A stretch of DNA of 64,000 bases, taken from contig JAKCFM010000002.1 in NCBI GenBank assembly GCA_025041195.1, forward strand, positions 496,001-560,000, written 5' to 3'. The notes below the pieces were generated by a model. The model did not search any database and was not told the DNA's origin. It worked only from the letters and a program-made list of their open reading frames with translations. Source of the DNA: Halobacteriales archaeon YIM A00013 (GTDB lineage Archaea > Halobacteriota > Halobacteria > Halobacteriales > Haloarculaceae). The translations under genes were made by a program, and so were the position numbers. Shown here in pieces: positions 52,828 through 61,286 of this stretch (within the stretch, counting starts at the first letter, position 1; each line of letters starts with the position of its first letter).

Positions 52828-54057
52828 TCAGTTGCTGGATTCATATTTGCGTGCTACATTGCCGTAGAGATACGACGCGTCGGCGTTCTCCTTCGTGATC
52901 GTGGCGTGGTTACACTGCAACCAGGGCCACCAGGACGTACCCTCAGATTCGTAGGTGCGCATCTCGGCGGGGCCCCAGAACTGTTTGCTCCAGGGCTGGA
53001 TTTCGAACACCGTCTTGTTCTCGATCGAAAGCCCATCGCCGGGAGTGACTGTGCTGTCCACTGCAGGGAGTGCATCCTTGCCTGCATCGAGATACGCCCA
53101 CAGCAGCTCCAGGGTCAGTGGTGCATACATGTGGAGTGGCTGATCAATGGCGAAATCGTAGTATCCCGTACCTATCTCCTGGTTAAGCTCTGGACCACCA
53201 TCGATTCCGAACGCCATCACGTGGTCGTCGTGGTCCGTTTTGTGATAGGCACCAAACTGCTTCAGCGCCGTCAATGCGCCCATTCCACTGCCCACGTTGT
53301 TCGAGTAAATCGCATCAACGTCGGGATTTGCCTGGAGTGCGCTCTGTGTCTTTGGCGCGGAGGCTTCTGCAGTCCCGTCGCTCTCAATCCGATTGACGAT
53401 CTCCACGCTATCGGGAACGTTTTCGGTGAATCCCCGCAGTCGTTGTTGGCTCGTCGTTGACTCGAAATTGAAAACGCTCGTTATCACGGTTGCACTCTCC
53501 ATTCCTCGCTCGTCCATCAATTCGGTGAATCGCTCGGCCGCAACCTTCCCACCACGGTACTGACCGAACATGGCACCCAAAAGCACATCTTTCGAGAGCG
53601 TCGCTGTATCGAAGTTCATCACCGGTACGTCCGCCTCAGTTGCGGCCTCTACGATCTGTGTCGACGCCTTCGCATCGAACGGATTCAGGAGCAATCCATC
53701 AATACCCTGATTGATCAGAGTAATCGCGTCCTGATTCTGCTTCGTTGCATCAAGCTGGCCATCGAGAACGGTTACCTTCACATCGGACATGTCCTGAGTG
53801 TACCACTTTGCGGCTTGCCCCTGGACGAACAGTCCAGCCTGGCCCATCCCCTTCATTGAGACCCCGAAATGCTGTGTGCTCTCTGACGACGTTGTTCCAC
53901 CGCCACTAGAATCACTTCGGAGACAGCCCGCAATACCAACTGCGAGTCCTGACGCCGCTGTTGTCAAAAACCCTCGTCGGCCAGTGGTGGTCAACTGTTC
54001 GATGCTATCACGAGTCAAGCTAGTCGCTCCCCTACTTGGGGCGTCTTTGCGTGACAT
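52828..54057 (-). CDS. ABC sugar-binding lipoprotein (periplasmic binding family 4)
   Basis: The 409-residue protein has a Tat signal (GRRGFLTTAASG, 26-37) and a lipobox ending at Cys45. The body is a type I periplasmic-binding fold of the RbsB/XylF kind: MGQAGLFVQGQAAKWY, INQGIDGLLLNPFDAKAS, ADVPVMNFDT, DAIYSNNVGSGMGAL and MAFGIDGGPELNQ. It captures a monosaccharide for the neighbouring permease and ATPase. A separate TATA box 27 nt before the ATG would allow higher expression than the ATPase, common for binding proteins. The sugar is not evident. Confidence 0.92.
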   Translation of the reverse strand: MSRKDAPSRGATSLTRDSIEQLTTTGRRGFLTTAASGLAVGIAGCLRSDSSGGGTTSSESTQHFGVSMKGMGQAGLFVQGQAAKWYTQDMSDVKVTVLDGQLDATKQNQDAITLINQGIDGLLLNPFDAKASTQIVEAATEADVPVMNFDTATLSKDVLLGAMFGQYRGGKVAAERFTELMDERGMESATVITSVFNFESTTSQQRLRGFTENVPDSVEIVNRIESDGTAEASAPKTQSALQANPDVDAIYSNNVGSGMGALTALKQFGAYHKTDHDDHVMAFGIDGGPELNQEIGTGYYDFAIDQPLHMYAPLTLELLWAYLDAGKDALPAVDSTVTPGDGLSIENKTVFEIQPWSKQFWGPAEMRTYESEGTSWWPWLQCNHATITKENADASYLYGNVARKYESSN

Positions 54058-54080
54058 ACACGTCCAATATTTTGTTAGAT

Positions 54081-54087
54081 AATAAAA
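54081..54087 (-). promoter_or_regulatory. internal TATA box for the sugar-binding protein gene
   Basis: TTTTATT on the minus strand is centred 27 nt before the ATG at 54057, inside the 129-base gap after the ATPase gene. It is consistent with an extra, leaderless transcript. Confidence 0.55.
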
Positions 54088-54186
54088 GTACTGGAGTCAG
54101 TTAGCATTGCCAACCATGAAAATCCGTCCAGAGGATGCAGAATGGATTGCTTCTGGACGCCACACGTCCATCGCGTGAACACCGAC

Positions 54187-55008
54187 TCAATCCGAGGGAG
54201 AGTGCTGTGCGGTCGACGACTGCCCAGTTCCAGCCGTTGCAGGGTCAGCAAGCGGTTTACCCGACACCATCATCGACACGATATCATCCCGTGAAACCGC
54301 TTCGGTTTCAAGTGTATCGACAGTGCGGCCCTGAAAGAGTACGGTTATCCGATCAGTCATCGATCGCACCTCTTCGAGATTGTGGTCGATGATGATAACT
54401 GAGTGACCAGACTCCTTGAGTTGCTCCACCAACTGCTCGACGCGCTCGACGGCGGCTTTCGACAGCGCAGACGTGGGCTCATCGAGTAACACGATGTCCG
54501 GATCGGTGACGAGTGCTCGACCGATGGCGATCGCCTGTCGCTCACCGCCGGAGAGATACTCAACCGGTGTGTCAGGGTCGAGTTTAATGTCGAGCCGATC
54601 GCGAAGGATTCGTTCTGCTCGCTCGGTCATCGTCTCTTCGTCGATGACGGGCACCACACCGCCGAGCTTTCGAACCGGTTTTCGGCCGAGAAAGAGATTC
54701 TCCGCAACCGACAGCGCATCAACGAGCGCGAGATCTTGATACACCGTGCCAACACCCATCGACCGGGCGTGTTTCGGTCCATCGATCGTCACCGGTTCGC
54801 CGTCAAACCGAATCTCGCCTGCATCCGGTTGATGAATGCCGACGAGCGTTTTGATGAGCGTCGATTTTCCCGCCCCGTTGTCGCCGACGAGTCCGAGCAC
54901 CTCACCCTCGTTGAGTGTCAGTGAGACGTCCGACAGCGCCTCGACAGTGCCGAATCGTTTCTGAACGCCCGCTACCTCGATACGTGGATTCGTTTCTGTT
55001 ACAGTCAT
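54187..55008 (-). CDS. single-domain sugar ABC ATPase (RbsA/XylG-like half)
   Basis: This 273-residue ATPase has Walker A GDNGAGKST, a Q-loop region GVGTVYQDLALVDAL, signature LSGGERQ, Walker B IVLLDEPTSAL and H-loop VIIIDHNLEEV. RbsA-type proteins usually carry two ATPase domains; here there is one, as in the shorter family branch, and it would work as a homodimer. It is the first gene of the transporter set ATPase, binding protein, permease. A palindrome overlaps the probable TATA box 49-56 nt upstream. Confidence 0.93.
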   Translation of the reverse strand: MTVTETNPRIEVAGVQKRFGTVEALSDVSLTLNEGEVLGLVGDNGAGKSTLIKTLVGIHQPDAGEIRFDGEPVTIDGPKHARSMGVGTVYQDLALVDALSVAENLFLGRKPVRKLGGVVPVIDEETMTERAERILRDRLDIKLDPDTPVEYLSGGERQAIAIGRALVTDPDIVLLDEPTSALSKAAVERVEQLVEQLKESGHSVIIIDHNLEEVRSMTDRITVLFQGRTVDTLETEAVSRDDIVSMMVSGKPLADPATAGTGQSSTAQHSPSD

Positions 55009-55047
55009 TGGATAGGCGTCACCAACTATCGTCCACTATTAGGTCGT

Positions 55048-55066
55048 TGTATTTGTTATAAATACA
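55048..55066. promoter_or_regulatory. palindromic operator candidate over the ABC-operon TATA box
   Basis: TGTATTT-GTTAT-AAATACA is a perfect 7-bp inverted repeat with a 5-base centre. On the minus strand it includes TTTATAAC, the best TATA candidate for the ATPase gene at 55008. A regulator bound here would block TBP, so it may be a repressor site. Confidence 0.5.
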
Positions 55067-55163
55067 TTATGGTGTACCGTGCTGACAGCGGACACACTGG
55101 CTATGCTGGCCCGGTCAGTTGGTCGACCAATCGGCTGTGCTCACGGGCGCAGAGACGCACTGA

Positions 55164-56351
55164 TTACAGCGATCGAATCGCCTCGAAACACGCTCCAATG
55201 GGGTGATAGCCGGGTTCAACGGCGATCCCAGAGCGCGTTGGCACCGGGTCGTTTTCCGCAGTGACTTTCGTCACCCAGTTCTGCTGGCGTGGGGTGATCA
55301 TCGTTGTTGTCGCATACGACCAGAACCGTTCGTACCACGCCAGATACTCCGGATTCTCCGTTCGTTCGTAGAGGGCTATTGCGGCCCCGATCGCCTCGGC
55401 AACTTCCCAGGAATACTTCTCCGTGACGACTGGCTCACACTCCAGATCCACCGAATAGTACAACCCACCACGCTGGTCATCCCAGCCGTGCGTGACGGCG
55501 GCTTCAAACAGCTCACTCGCTCGCTCGCAGAGCCACGATTCATCACTGTGTCGTGAGAGTATCGCGAGCAGCTTTGCCCACTCGATCTGGTGGCCGGGTT
55601 GGAACCCCCATGGACGGAATGTATCGTCCGGATTGTCGCGGTTGTACTCGAAATCTGGCTCCCAGTCCTCGGTGTAATGCTCCCACACCATCCCATCAGT
55701 CGGTGTGGCCAATTCAACAGTCACGGTTTCGGCCACCGTCAGCGCCCGTTCGAGATATCGCCGATCGCCCGTCGTCTCGTAGGCGGCGATCAGGGCCTCA
55801 CACATGTGCATATTCGCGTTCTGCCCACGGTAGGCGCTCTGAGACGTCCACTCTGCGTCGTATTCGCTCCGATACAATCCATGGGTGGGTTCCCAGAATC
55901 GTTCGTCAATCACCCGAGCAACCGATGGGAGCCAGTTCGTTGCTGTGCGAATGGAGAGTGCAGCCGCGCGAGCAAGCGCCAACAGGCCGAATGCGTGGCC
56001 ATAACACAGCCGCCGACGGTCAGTGGGCTGGCGCTCGGTGATAATCCAGTGAAAGCCCTCGTGATCGTCGTCCCACTGCACCGATCGGAGAAATTCGAGC
56101 CCGTGTTCGACTGCTGATCGAGACCAGTCTCGTCTGCCGTGTTGGTATCCAATGCTGTAGTTTCGGATGAATCGACACATTGCAACGAGATGTTTCGACC
56201 GACTGTCGTAGATCGTTCCGGTCCGCTCGTCGAACTGGGCAATGTATCCACCATTCTCATCGTCGAGACAGTCCGGATGGTAGAATTCGAGGATGGTGTC
56301 GAGATGCGTACGCAGAGAGTCTGGAACCTGCGGATCGATATCAACGCTCAT
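55164..56351 (-). CDS. AGE-family sugar isomerase/epimerase
   Basis: The ATG at 56351 gives 395 residues, typical for the N-acylglucosamine 2-epimerase family with its alpha/alpha barrel. Seen signatures: GYIAQFDERTG, SKHLVAMCRFIRNYS, RLCYGHAFGLLALARA, NANMHMCEALIAAYE, the active-site FQPGHQIEWAKLLA, and EKYSWEVAEAIGAA. Members interconvert glucose, mannose and fructose, or epimerise cellobiose or N-acyl sugars. Cellobiose 2-epimerase or mannose isomerase are attractive here, but the sequence alone does not decide. It is 58 bases downstream of the dehydrogenase gene on the same strand. Confidence 0.88.
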   Translation of the reverse strand: MSVDIDPQVPDSLRTHLDTILEFYHPDCLDDENGGYIAQFDERTGTIYDSRSKHLVAMCRFIRNYSIGYQHGRRDWSRSAVEHGLEFLRSVQWDDDHEGFHWIITERQPTDRRRLCYGHAFGLLALARAAALSIRTATNWLPSVARVIDERFWEPTHGLYRSEYDAEWTSQSAYRGQNANMHMCEALIAAYETTGDRRYLERALTVAETVTVELATPTDGMVWEHYTEDWEPDFEYNRDNPDDTFRPWGFQPGHQIEWAKLLAILSRHSDESWLCERASELFEAAVTHGWDDQRGGLYYSVDLECEPVVTEKYSWEVAEAIGAAIALYERTENPEYLAWYERFWSYATTTMITPRQQNWVTKVTAENDPVPTRSGIAVEPGYHPIGACFEAIRSL

Positions 56352-56409
56352 TGGCTGAACGCACGAACGTTCTGAGCCGGCTCTCAAAATTGTTGTGAAT
56401 CAACGGTAA

Positions 56410-57288
56410 CTACCAATCGCGCCAGCTGTACTCTGGTTCCCATCCGAGCAGGTCGGCGGCTTTCTGACAGCTAATGAGACTTTCATGGCCTGACCGTTCG
56501 GCTTCGACCGTGGCGTCGGGATAGAACGTCTCGATCAGTTCGTCGGTTGGAACTGCCGCCGTCGTATCGGTCGCTGTAATCCAGAACGGTTCGTGTCCAT
56601 CGAACGTCGCTTCGATTGCACACCGTGCGGCCGCGGCTGCATCGCTGATGTGGAGGTACGAGAAGAGGACATCGCGGGTGGTTGCGTCGGCTGCTGTCCT
56701 GAGTCCGGCCAGTGATCGATCGGCGTCGATGAACGCATCGTGGATTTCACTCGCTGTCGCCACCCAGGGATAGCGGAGCGAGGCGATGGTGAGCGACCCC
56801 CGACGGCCGAATCCATCAGCGGTGACCTCCATGGCGTGTTTTGCAATGCCGTATGAATCCCCAGGTCGTCGTGGATGTCGTTCGTCAACCGGGAGATAAT
56901 CAATCTGTGCTGGGCGGGGCTGGTGTTCGCTGCCGATCGCGTTGATGCTTGAGGCCAGACAGACTGATTCAATACCGAGGGCCTCACTCGCTTCGAGAAT
57001 GTGCACCGCAGAGAGGACGTTGCTCTCGTACGTTGTGTGGTCGGGATGTGAGTAGGGGTCCGGAATCGTTCCCATGTGGATGACTGCGTCTGCGTCGGCT
57101 TTCGCGAGGGCTCCGTACGTGTCACCAGCATCAAGTAGATCCGCCGTGATGTAACTGTCTGCACGGTGCTCCTGGCGGTTTCCACAGGAGATGTTCACCG
57201 TTTCATAACCGTATTCCGAGAGGTAATCAACGATTGCCGATCCAATTTTGCCGTTCCCACCGGTGACTGCGACTGTCGAACGGGCCAT
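56410..57288 (-). CDS. NAD-dependent epimerase/dehydratase-family protein, possible uronate dehydrogenase
   Basis: This 292-residue extended short-chain dehydrogenase has the nucleotide motif VTGGNGKIGSAIVDYL, a VIHMGTIPDPYSHPD segment, the catalytic serine region CLASSINAIG and YGIAKHAME with Tyr-x-x-x-Lys. The compact size and these segments resemble uronate dehydrogenases, which oxidise glucuronate or galacturonate and occur in Haloferax. A sugar-nucleotide epimerase is the alternative. A TATA-like TTTTTAC 26 nt before the ATG supports the start. It heads a series with the AGE isomerase and the sugar ABC genes. Confidence 0.8.
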   Translation of the reverse strand: MARSTVAVTGGNGKIGSAIVDYLSEYGYETVNISCGNRQEHRADSYITADLLDAGDTYGALAKADADAVIHMGTIPDPYSHPDHTTYESNVLSAVHILEASEALGIESVCLASSINAIGSEHQPRPAQIDYLPVDERHPRRPGDSYGIAKHAMEVTADGFGRRGSLTIASLRYPWVATASEIHDAFIDADRSLAGLRTAADATTRDVLFSYLHISDAAAAARCAIEATFDGHEPFWITATDTTAAVPTDELIETFYPDATVEAERSGHESLISCQKAADLLGWEPEYSWRDW

Positions 57289-57310
57289 ATCCGGAGGTGT
57301 ATGTGATATC

Positions 57311-57317
57311 GTAAAAA
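57311..57317 (-). promoter_or_regulatory. TATA-like element of the dehydrogenase gene
   Basis: TTTTTAC on the minus strand is centred about 26 nt before the ATG at 57288. The spacing implies a leaderless transcript. Confidence 0.4.
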
Positions 57318-57374
57318 GATATGGGATTCACCCACCAGCGACCGGATCGCCGCAGTTTGTTTTTTGGACGTGTA

Positions 57375-59396
57375 TTACCCGATGCGTTCGAATCGCCATT
57401 TCTGATTGTCACCGCCCCACCACTCCCACTGCATTCCCGGTGCACCGTTCGAGCGAGCTGCGTCCGTGATATCGAGTGTGAGTGAGCTGTTCGCGTTCCG
57501 CACCCGATAGATTCCATTCTCGATCTGTTGTGGGAGCCACTGTTGACTTGCTGCGCCCTGGTACTCCCGCTGGATCGTCTGGGCGCCTGCTTCTACCGAA
57601 CCGGAGTCGATGTCGAGCGCCTTCGAGCTGTGGACGCTCTCGAACCAGAACTGATCCGGAGAGAGCTCGTGTGCGATCCATCGCTGGTGGTCGTACCCCA
57701 GATCCTCCCACTGCTGTACGACGGCGCCATCACTCGTGTCGCCGTTTCGAACATCAAGCACGTTCCCACTATTGACGTTCTCAATCCGATAGACGCCACC
57801 ATCTTCGATCACAGGGTGGAGACTATACACCGAACACTCCGTGAGAACTGCCCGCCCACCGGTCGCGCTAACCGTTGTGTCGGTGCTCGTCTCATCCGGA
57901 AACAGGCGGGCTGACAGCCATTTTTCGCCGCCGTTGGCGATCGTCGTTATCGAACTCCGATCGACCAGCACCCTGAGACGAATGGTTCCGTCCGCAGTTG
58001 GCTGCAGGGAATGGCTCGTGGTGGTTTGTGGCCGGTCACCGAAAAAGACGCCAGCATCGGATCGGTCAAGCGTCAGCTGCTGCTGTCGACAGTCGTAGAT
58101 GATCCGGGTTTCCTGTCCGATGCCGTGGTCGACGCGCGTCGCGATCGTCACTGCATCCGCCGTGCCAGGATCAATCTCCGTGACGATTTCGTAGTACGGA
58201 ACACCGATCGTCTGGTGATCGGCGAGCGGGTCGGTCGTGGCCGTGACCGGTGCATTCTCAATTTCTACGAGGGGATGGTGGCGGCGGTTGAAAAACGACG
58301 CATCGAGCGTCTGTTCCGGGACCACTCCGTTTTCGGTCATCGTCAGCGTGAGTCGACGGGGATAGGACTGCACACCACGCCAGCCACTGGGTGGCGTCTC
58401 CGTTGCGTACGCCCAGTTGTTCATCCATCCCACTAGTAATCGATCATCCACCGCTGGCTCGTTGCTCCAGGACTGGGCGGCATAGAAATCCCAGCCGAAA
58501 TCTGCGGGTACTGTTTTCTCGACAGTGAACGTCGATCCATCGAACCAGCCAATGTGGTGCTCAACGTGATCAAACTCCGATGAGATAGTGATCACCCATC
58601 GGTCCATCTCGGTGTCAGACACGGGAAGTCGGTAACAATCCGGACACTCCCACGGAACGCCGTCCGATTCATACGTGCTCAGATACCTCCAGTCGCGGCA
58701 ATCGTCTGAGGCGTAGAATTCGATGCCCGCCGGTCGGTCCGCGCTGTTCGCACTCACACGCGCGATAGCCATCCGCCAGGAGTCGTCGGGGGCGTACCAG
58801 AACGGATTGGGGTCGCGCCAATCATCGTGGCCGTCGGAGAGGATCGGATTGTCCGCGAACTTCCGTACGGTGTCACCGCCATCGGTGCTGTACGCCATTC
58901 GCTGGTCTTCGACCCCCGTCGCGGAGTGGTGGCCCGTGTAGAAACACACGATCGATTCTGACCCGAAGCCGGCAGTATTCTCCGTATCGACGACCGCACC
59001 GCCTGAAAACGCCTGTATAGTGTCCGTGTGTGGAATTTTGGTGCCGTGGTGCGTCCACGATATGCAATCCTGACTCGTCGCATGATCCCACCGACGCAAC
59101 TCTTCTCCTGCCTGGTAGAACAGGTGGTACGTTCCGTTGTGATAGACCAATCCATTGGGATCGTTCATCCATCCCTGCGGTGGCGAGACGTGGTAGGCCG
59201 GTCGATACGGCGCCGCACCGTTCGTTCCCCTAACTAGTTTGGTCAGCGTTGCTGTCCCAAGAACTCCCCCACCGAGCGCTGCCCGCAGCAATGGCAGATT
59301 TTTCATCGATTGGAGTATCGCTCGCCGGTTACACGATCGTCGACAATCCCAGCGCACGGAGTGGGAGTCGTCTGTATTGCGGTTGTCGTTCGTCAT
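57375..59396 (-). CDS. secreted GH32 fructosidase with ricin-type lectin domain
   Basis: The 673-residue product has a probable Tat signal (NRRAILQSMKNLPLLRAALG, 23-42). The GH32 five-bladed propeller (about 63-375) has WMNDPNG (nucleophile Asp79), WRDPN (Asp195) and WECPD (acid/base Glu250). A beta-sandwich follows to about 530. The last 140 residues form a ricin-B-type beta-trefoil with repeated QQW/QKW turns (VVQQWEDLG, ASQQWLP, NQKWRFE). It should cut levan, inulin or sucrose outside the cell, with the lectin holding the substrate. It lies downstream of pfkB and glpR, a coherent fructose unit. The ATG at 59306 would remove the signal. Confidence 0.93.
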   Translation of the reverse strand: MTNDNRNTDDSHSVRWDCRRSCNRRAILQSMKNLPLLRAALGGGVLGTATLTKLVRGTNGAAPYRPAYHVSPPQGWMNDPNGLVYHNGTYHLFYQAGEELRRWDHATSQDCISWTHHGTKIPHTDTIQAFSGGAVVDTENTAGFGSESIVCFYTGHHSATGVEDQRMAYSTDGGDTVRKFADNPILSDGHDDWRDPNPFWYAPDDSWRMAIARVSANSADRPAGIEFYASDDCRDWRYLSTYESDGVPWECPDCYRLPVSDTEMDRWVITISSEFDHVEHHIGWFDGSTFTVEKTVPADFGWDFYAAQSWSNEPAVDDRLLVGWMNNWAYATETPPSGWRGVQSYPRRLTLTMTENGVVPEQTLDASFFNRRHHPLVEIENAPVTATTDPLADHQTIGVPYYEIVTEIDPGTADAVTIATRVDHGIGQETRIIYDCRQQQLTLDRSDAGVFFGDRPQTTTSHSLQPTADGTIRLRVLVDRSSITTIANGGEKWLSARLFPDETSTDTTVSATGGRAVLTECSVYSLHPVIEDGGVYRIENVNSGNVLDVRNGDTSDGAVVQQWEDLGYDHQRWIAHELSPDQFWFESVHSSKALDIDSGSVEAGAQTIQREYQGAASQQWLPQQIENGIYRVRNANSSLTLDITDAARSNGAPGMQWEWWGGDNQKWRFERIG

Positions 59397-59407
59397 AGAC
59401 TGTGTTG

Positions 59408-59424
59408 GTTGCCACCGTGGCAAC
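59408..59424. promoter_or_regulatory. inverted repeat just upstream of the GH32 gene
   Basis: GTTGCCA-CCG-TGGCAAC is a perfect 7-bp inverted repeat lying 12-28 nt before the ATG at 59396. Position and centre (CCA..TGG) resemble the palindrome before glpR, so it may be an operator for the same or a related regulator. Confidence 0.5.
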
Positions 59425-59518
59425 TAATACCGTGAGAAGCTCCAATTCCTTGTAATGATTGGTGTTTTTGAAGCCGACAGTGCTGGGCCAGGCATCCATA
59501 CTCGCGGTGAGTACCGTC

Positions 59519-60430
59519 TCATATCGGTGTGACTGGAACGCGCGTGGGATCGCAGTCACGGACAATCGCTTGCGGAAGACTGGTTCCTTGGACGCCGACG
59601 GCACAGGAAGCCAGTTCAACTCCCAGACGCAGGGCGTCTCGATAGCTCTCCCCATCATCTCGTGCGGAGAGAAATCCGGCGAGCAACGCATCACCCCCGC
59701 CGGTTGTATCGACGACGTCCGTTTCTACGGCCTGAGCGTGTAAATTCTCGGTTTCAGTTACCAAAATGGCACCATCCGTATCGAGAGACCCAACAACCAC
59801 CTCGAAGCCACCATCCTCGCGCAGGGCCTTTGCCGCGGAGCAACACGCAGAAACCGACTCGACCGGCCGATTGGTTGCCACGGAAAGCTCCGTGCGGTTT
59901 GGCTTGCAGATGTCGAATCCTGCCGGCAGTGCTCCGAGCGTTTGGCCAGAAACATCGATCACTGTGGACCACGACCCAGCAGTAGCAATCCGCGTGAGCG
60001 AGGCCGGCCTGATCTGTTCCGGGAGGCTCCCTGCAATCAGCACTCGTTCTGGATCGTGGCGCTTGACGACAGCGACGACCGCATCCAGCTGTGAATCAGT
60101 GCCAACAGGGCCGGCCTGATTGATTTTATACTCGGCTGTGCTCGTGAGCACGGTCGTGTTCAGCCGTGTTGCGTGTTCAGTCTCGACGAAGTCGTGGGGG
60201 ATGGAGGCTCGATCGAGGGCTGCCTGAAGATAGTCGCCATGAACGCCGCCAACCAGACCAGTGGCGACCGTTGCTGTGCCGAGTGCATCGAGATACGTTG
60301 ACACGTTAATGCCTTTGCCGCCAGGATCGAGCCGAGCTGTGTCCGTCCGGGCGATCTCGTCGGGCCCCGGTAGCGTATCGATCCGAACCGTATAGTCCAC
60401 GGCTGGATTCAGGGTTATCGTCGCAATCAT
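59519..60430 (-). CDS. pfkB: 1-phosphofructokinase, PfkB family
   Basis: This 303-residue kinase has TITLNPAVDYTVR at the start, RLDPGGKGINVSTYLDALG as the first PfkB signature and VVDTTGGGDALLAGFLSA as the second; the usual GAGD is GGGD here, with the catalytic Asp kept. It should convert fructose 1-phosphate to fructose 1,6-bisphosphate. In Haloferax volcanii pfkB is cotranscribed with glpR, and here the two overlap by four bases (ATGA). The GH32 gene follows 122 bases downstream. No PTS genes, the usual source of fructose 1-phosphate, are in the window. Confidence 0.9.
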   Translation of the reverse strand: MIATITLNPAVDYTVRIDTLPGPDEIARTDTARLDPGGKGINVSTYLDALGTATVATGLVGGVHGDYLQAALDRASIPHDFVETEHATRLNTTVLTSTAEYKINQAGPVGTDSQLDAVVAVVKRHDPERVLIAGSLPEQIRPASLTRIATAGSWSTVIDVSGQTLGALPAGFDICKPNRTELSVATNRPVESVSACCSAAKALREDGGFEVVVGSLDTDGAILVTETENLHAQAVETDVVDTTGGGDALLAGFLSARDDGESYRDALRLGVELASCAVGVQGTSLPQAIVRDCDPTRVPVTPI

Positions 60431-61194
60431 GCCTGCAAACCATCGATTACCTCGACGCCGGCACTCTCGAACGGCTCACGAGTTTCAGTCGCGAGTTCGC
60501 CATCCGTGATAAACACATCAAGATCGGAAATCTCCGCGAATCTGATGAAACTTTGTTTGCCAAGCTTCGTGATATCGGCTGTGAGCACGACTTTCGTGGC
60601 ATTGTCGATCATGAGCCCTTTCAGTCGGGCTTCCGCTTCATTCGGGGTCATCAACCCGCTTGACGGATCGATACCGTTCGTGCCGAGGAAGAGGCAATCA
60701 AACGTTCTCTGTTTGATAAATTTCTCGGCCGTCGGGCCGACGAGTGCACGTGTAGGCTGGCGCATGGATCCGCCGGTGAGCTGCACCGTATCGCAGCAAG
60801 CGCCGAGTTCGAGCGCGAGCACTGGTGAATTCGTCACCCCGATGAATGATCGATCCTCGGAGAGCGCCTGAACAATCTGCATGGTCGTCGACCCAGAATC
60901 GAACAGTGCCACCTGTCCATCCTGGAGTTCTGTCAGGGCAGCCTGCGCAATGTGGCGTTTGCCCTCAAGGTTCTGGAGCTCCTTTTGGCCATGCGTTTGC
61001 TCGTTTCCGACGGCGGTGGCTGGGACGGCACCACCGTGGGACCGTTCGATGAGATTTCGATTCGCCAGGTGGTCCAGATCACGACGAATCGTTGCTGCAG
61101 AACAGTCCATTTCAGCCGCTAGCTCGGTGACCGAACAGCCATCTTGGTCGGTGATCAACTCAACAATCAATCGCCGGCGTTTTGCAGGTACCAT
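60427..61194 (-). CDS. glpR: GlpR/DeoR-family repressor
   Basis: The ATG at 61194 gives 255 residues starting MVPAKRRRLIVELI; a start at 61230 would run through the palindromic operator candidate. The N-terminal DeoR winged helix contains VTELAAEMDCSAATIRRDLD, and the effector domain has ALFDSGSTTMQIVQAL and FLGTNGIDPSSGLMTP. In Haloferax, GlpR represses fructose and glucose enzymes and is cotranscribed with pfkB, as it appears to be here. Autoregulation through the palindrome at 61207-61220 is likely (inference). Confidence 0.92.
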   Translation of the reverse strand: MVPAKRRRLIVELITDQDGCSVTELAAEMDCSAATIRRDLDHLANRNLIERSHGGAVPATAVGNEQTHGQKELQNLEGKRHIAQAALTELQDGQVALFDSGSTTMQIVQALSEDRSFIGVTNSPVLALELGACCDTVQLTGGSMRQPTRALVGPTAEKFIKQRTFDCLFLGTNGIDPSSGLMTPNEAEARLKGLMIDNATKVVLTADITKLGKQSFIRFAEISDLDVFITDGELATETREPFESAGVEVIDGLQA

Positions 61195-61206
61195 CGTAGT
61201 CGTTAC

Positions 61207-61220
61207 GTCCCAATTGGGAC
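61207..61220. promoter_or_regulatory. perfect palindrome upstream of glpR
   Basis: GTCCCAATTGGGAC is a 14-bp perfect palindrome 13-26 nt before the glpR ATG, close to the expected transcription start. A second repeat, ATAAC-AGTCC-GTTAT (61229-61243), lies next to it over the TATA-like region. Candidate autoregulatory operator. Confidence 0.55.
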
Positions 61221-61286
61221 CCACCGACATAACAGTCCGTTATTGCAGTAGATCGCGACTGGTGGCAGTTCCGTATCAACAGCTGG

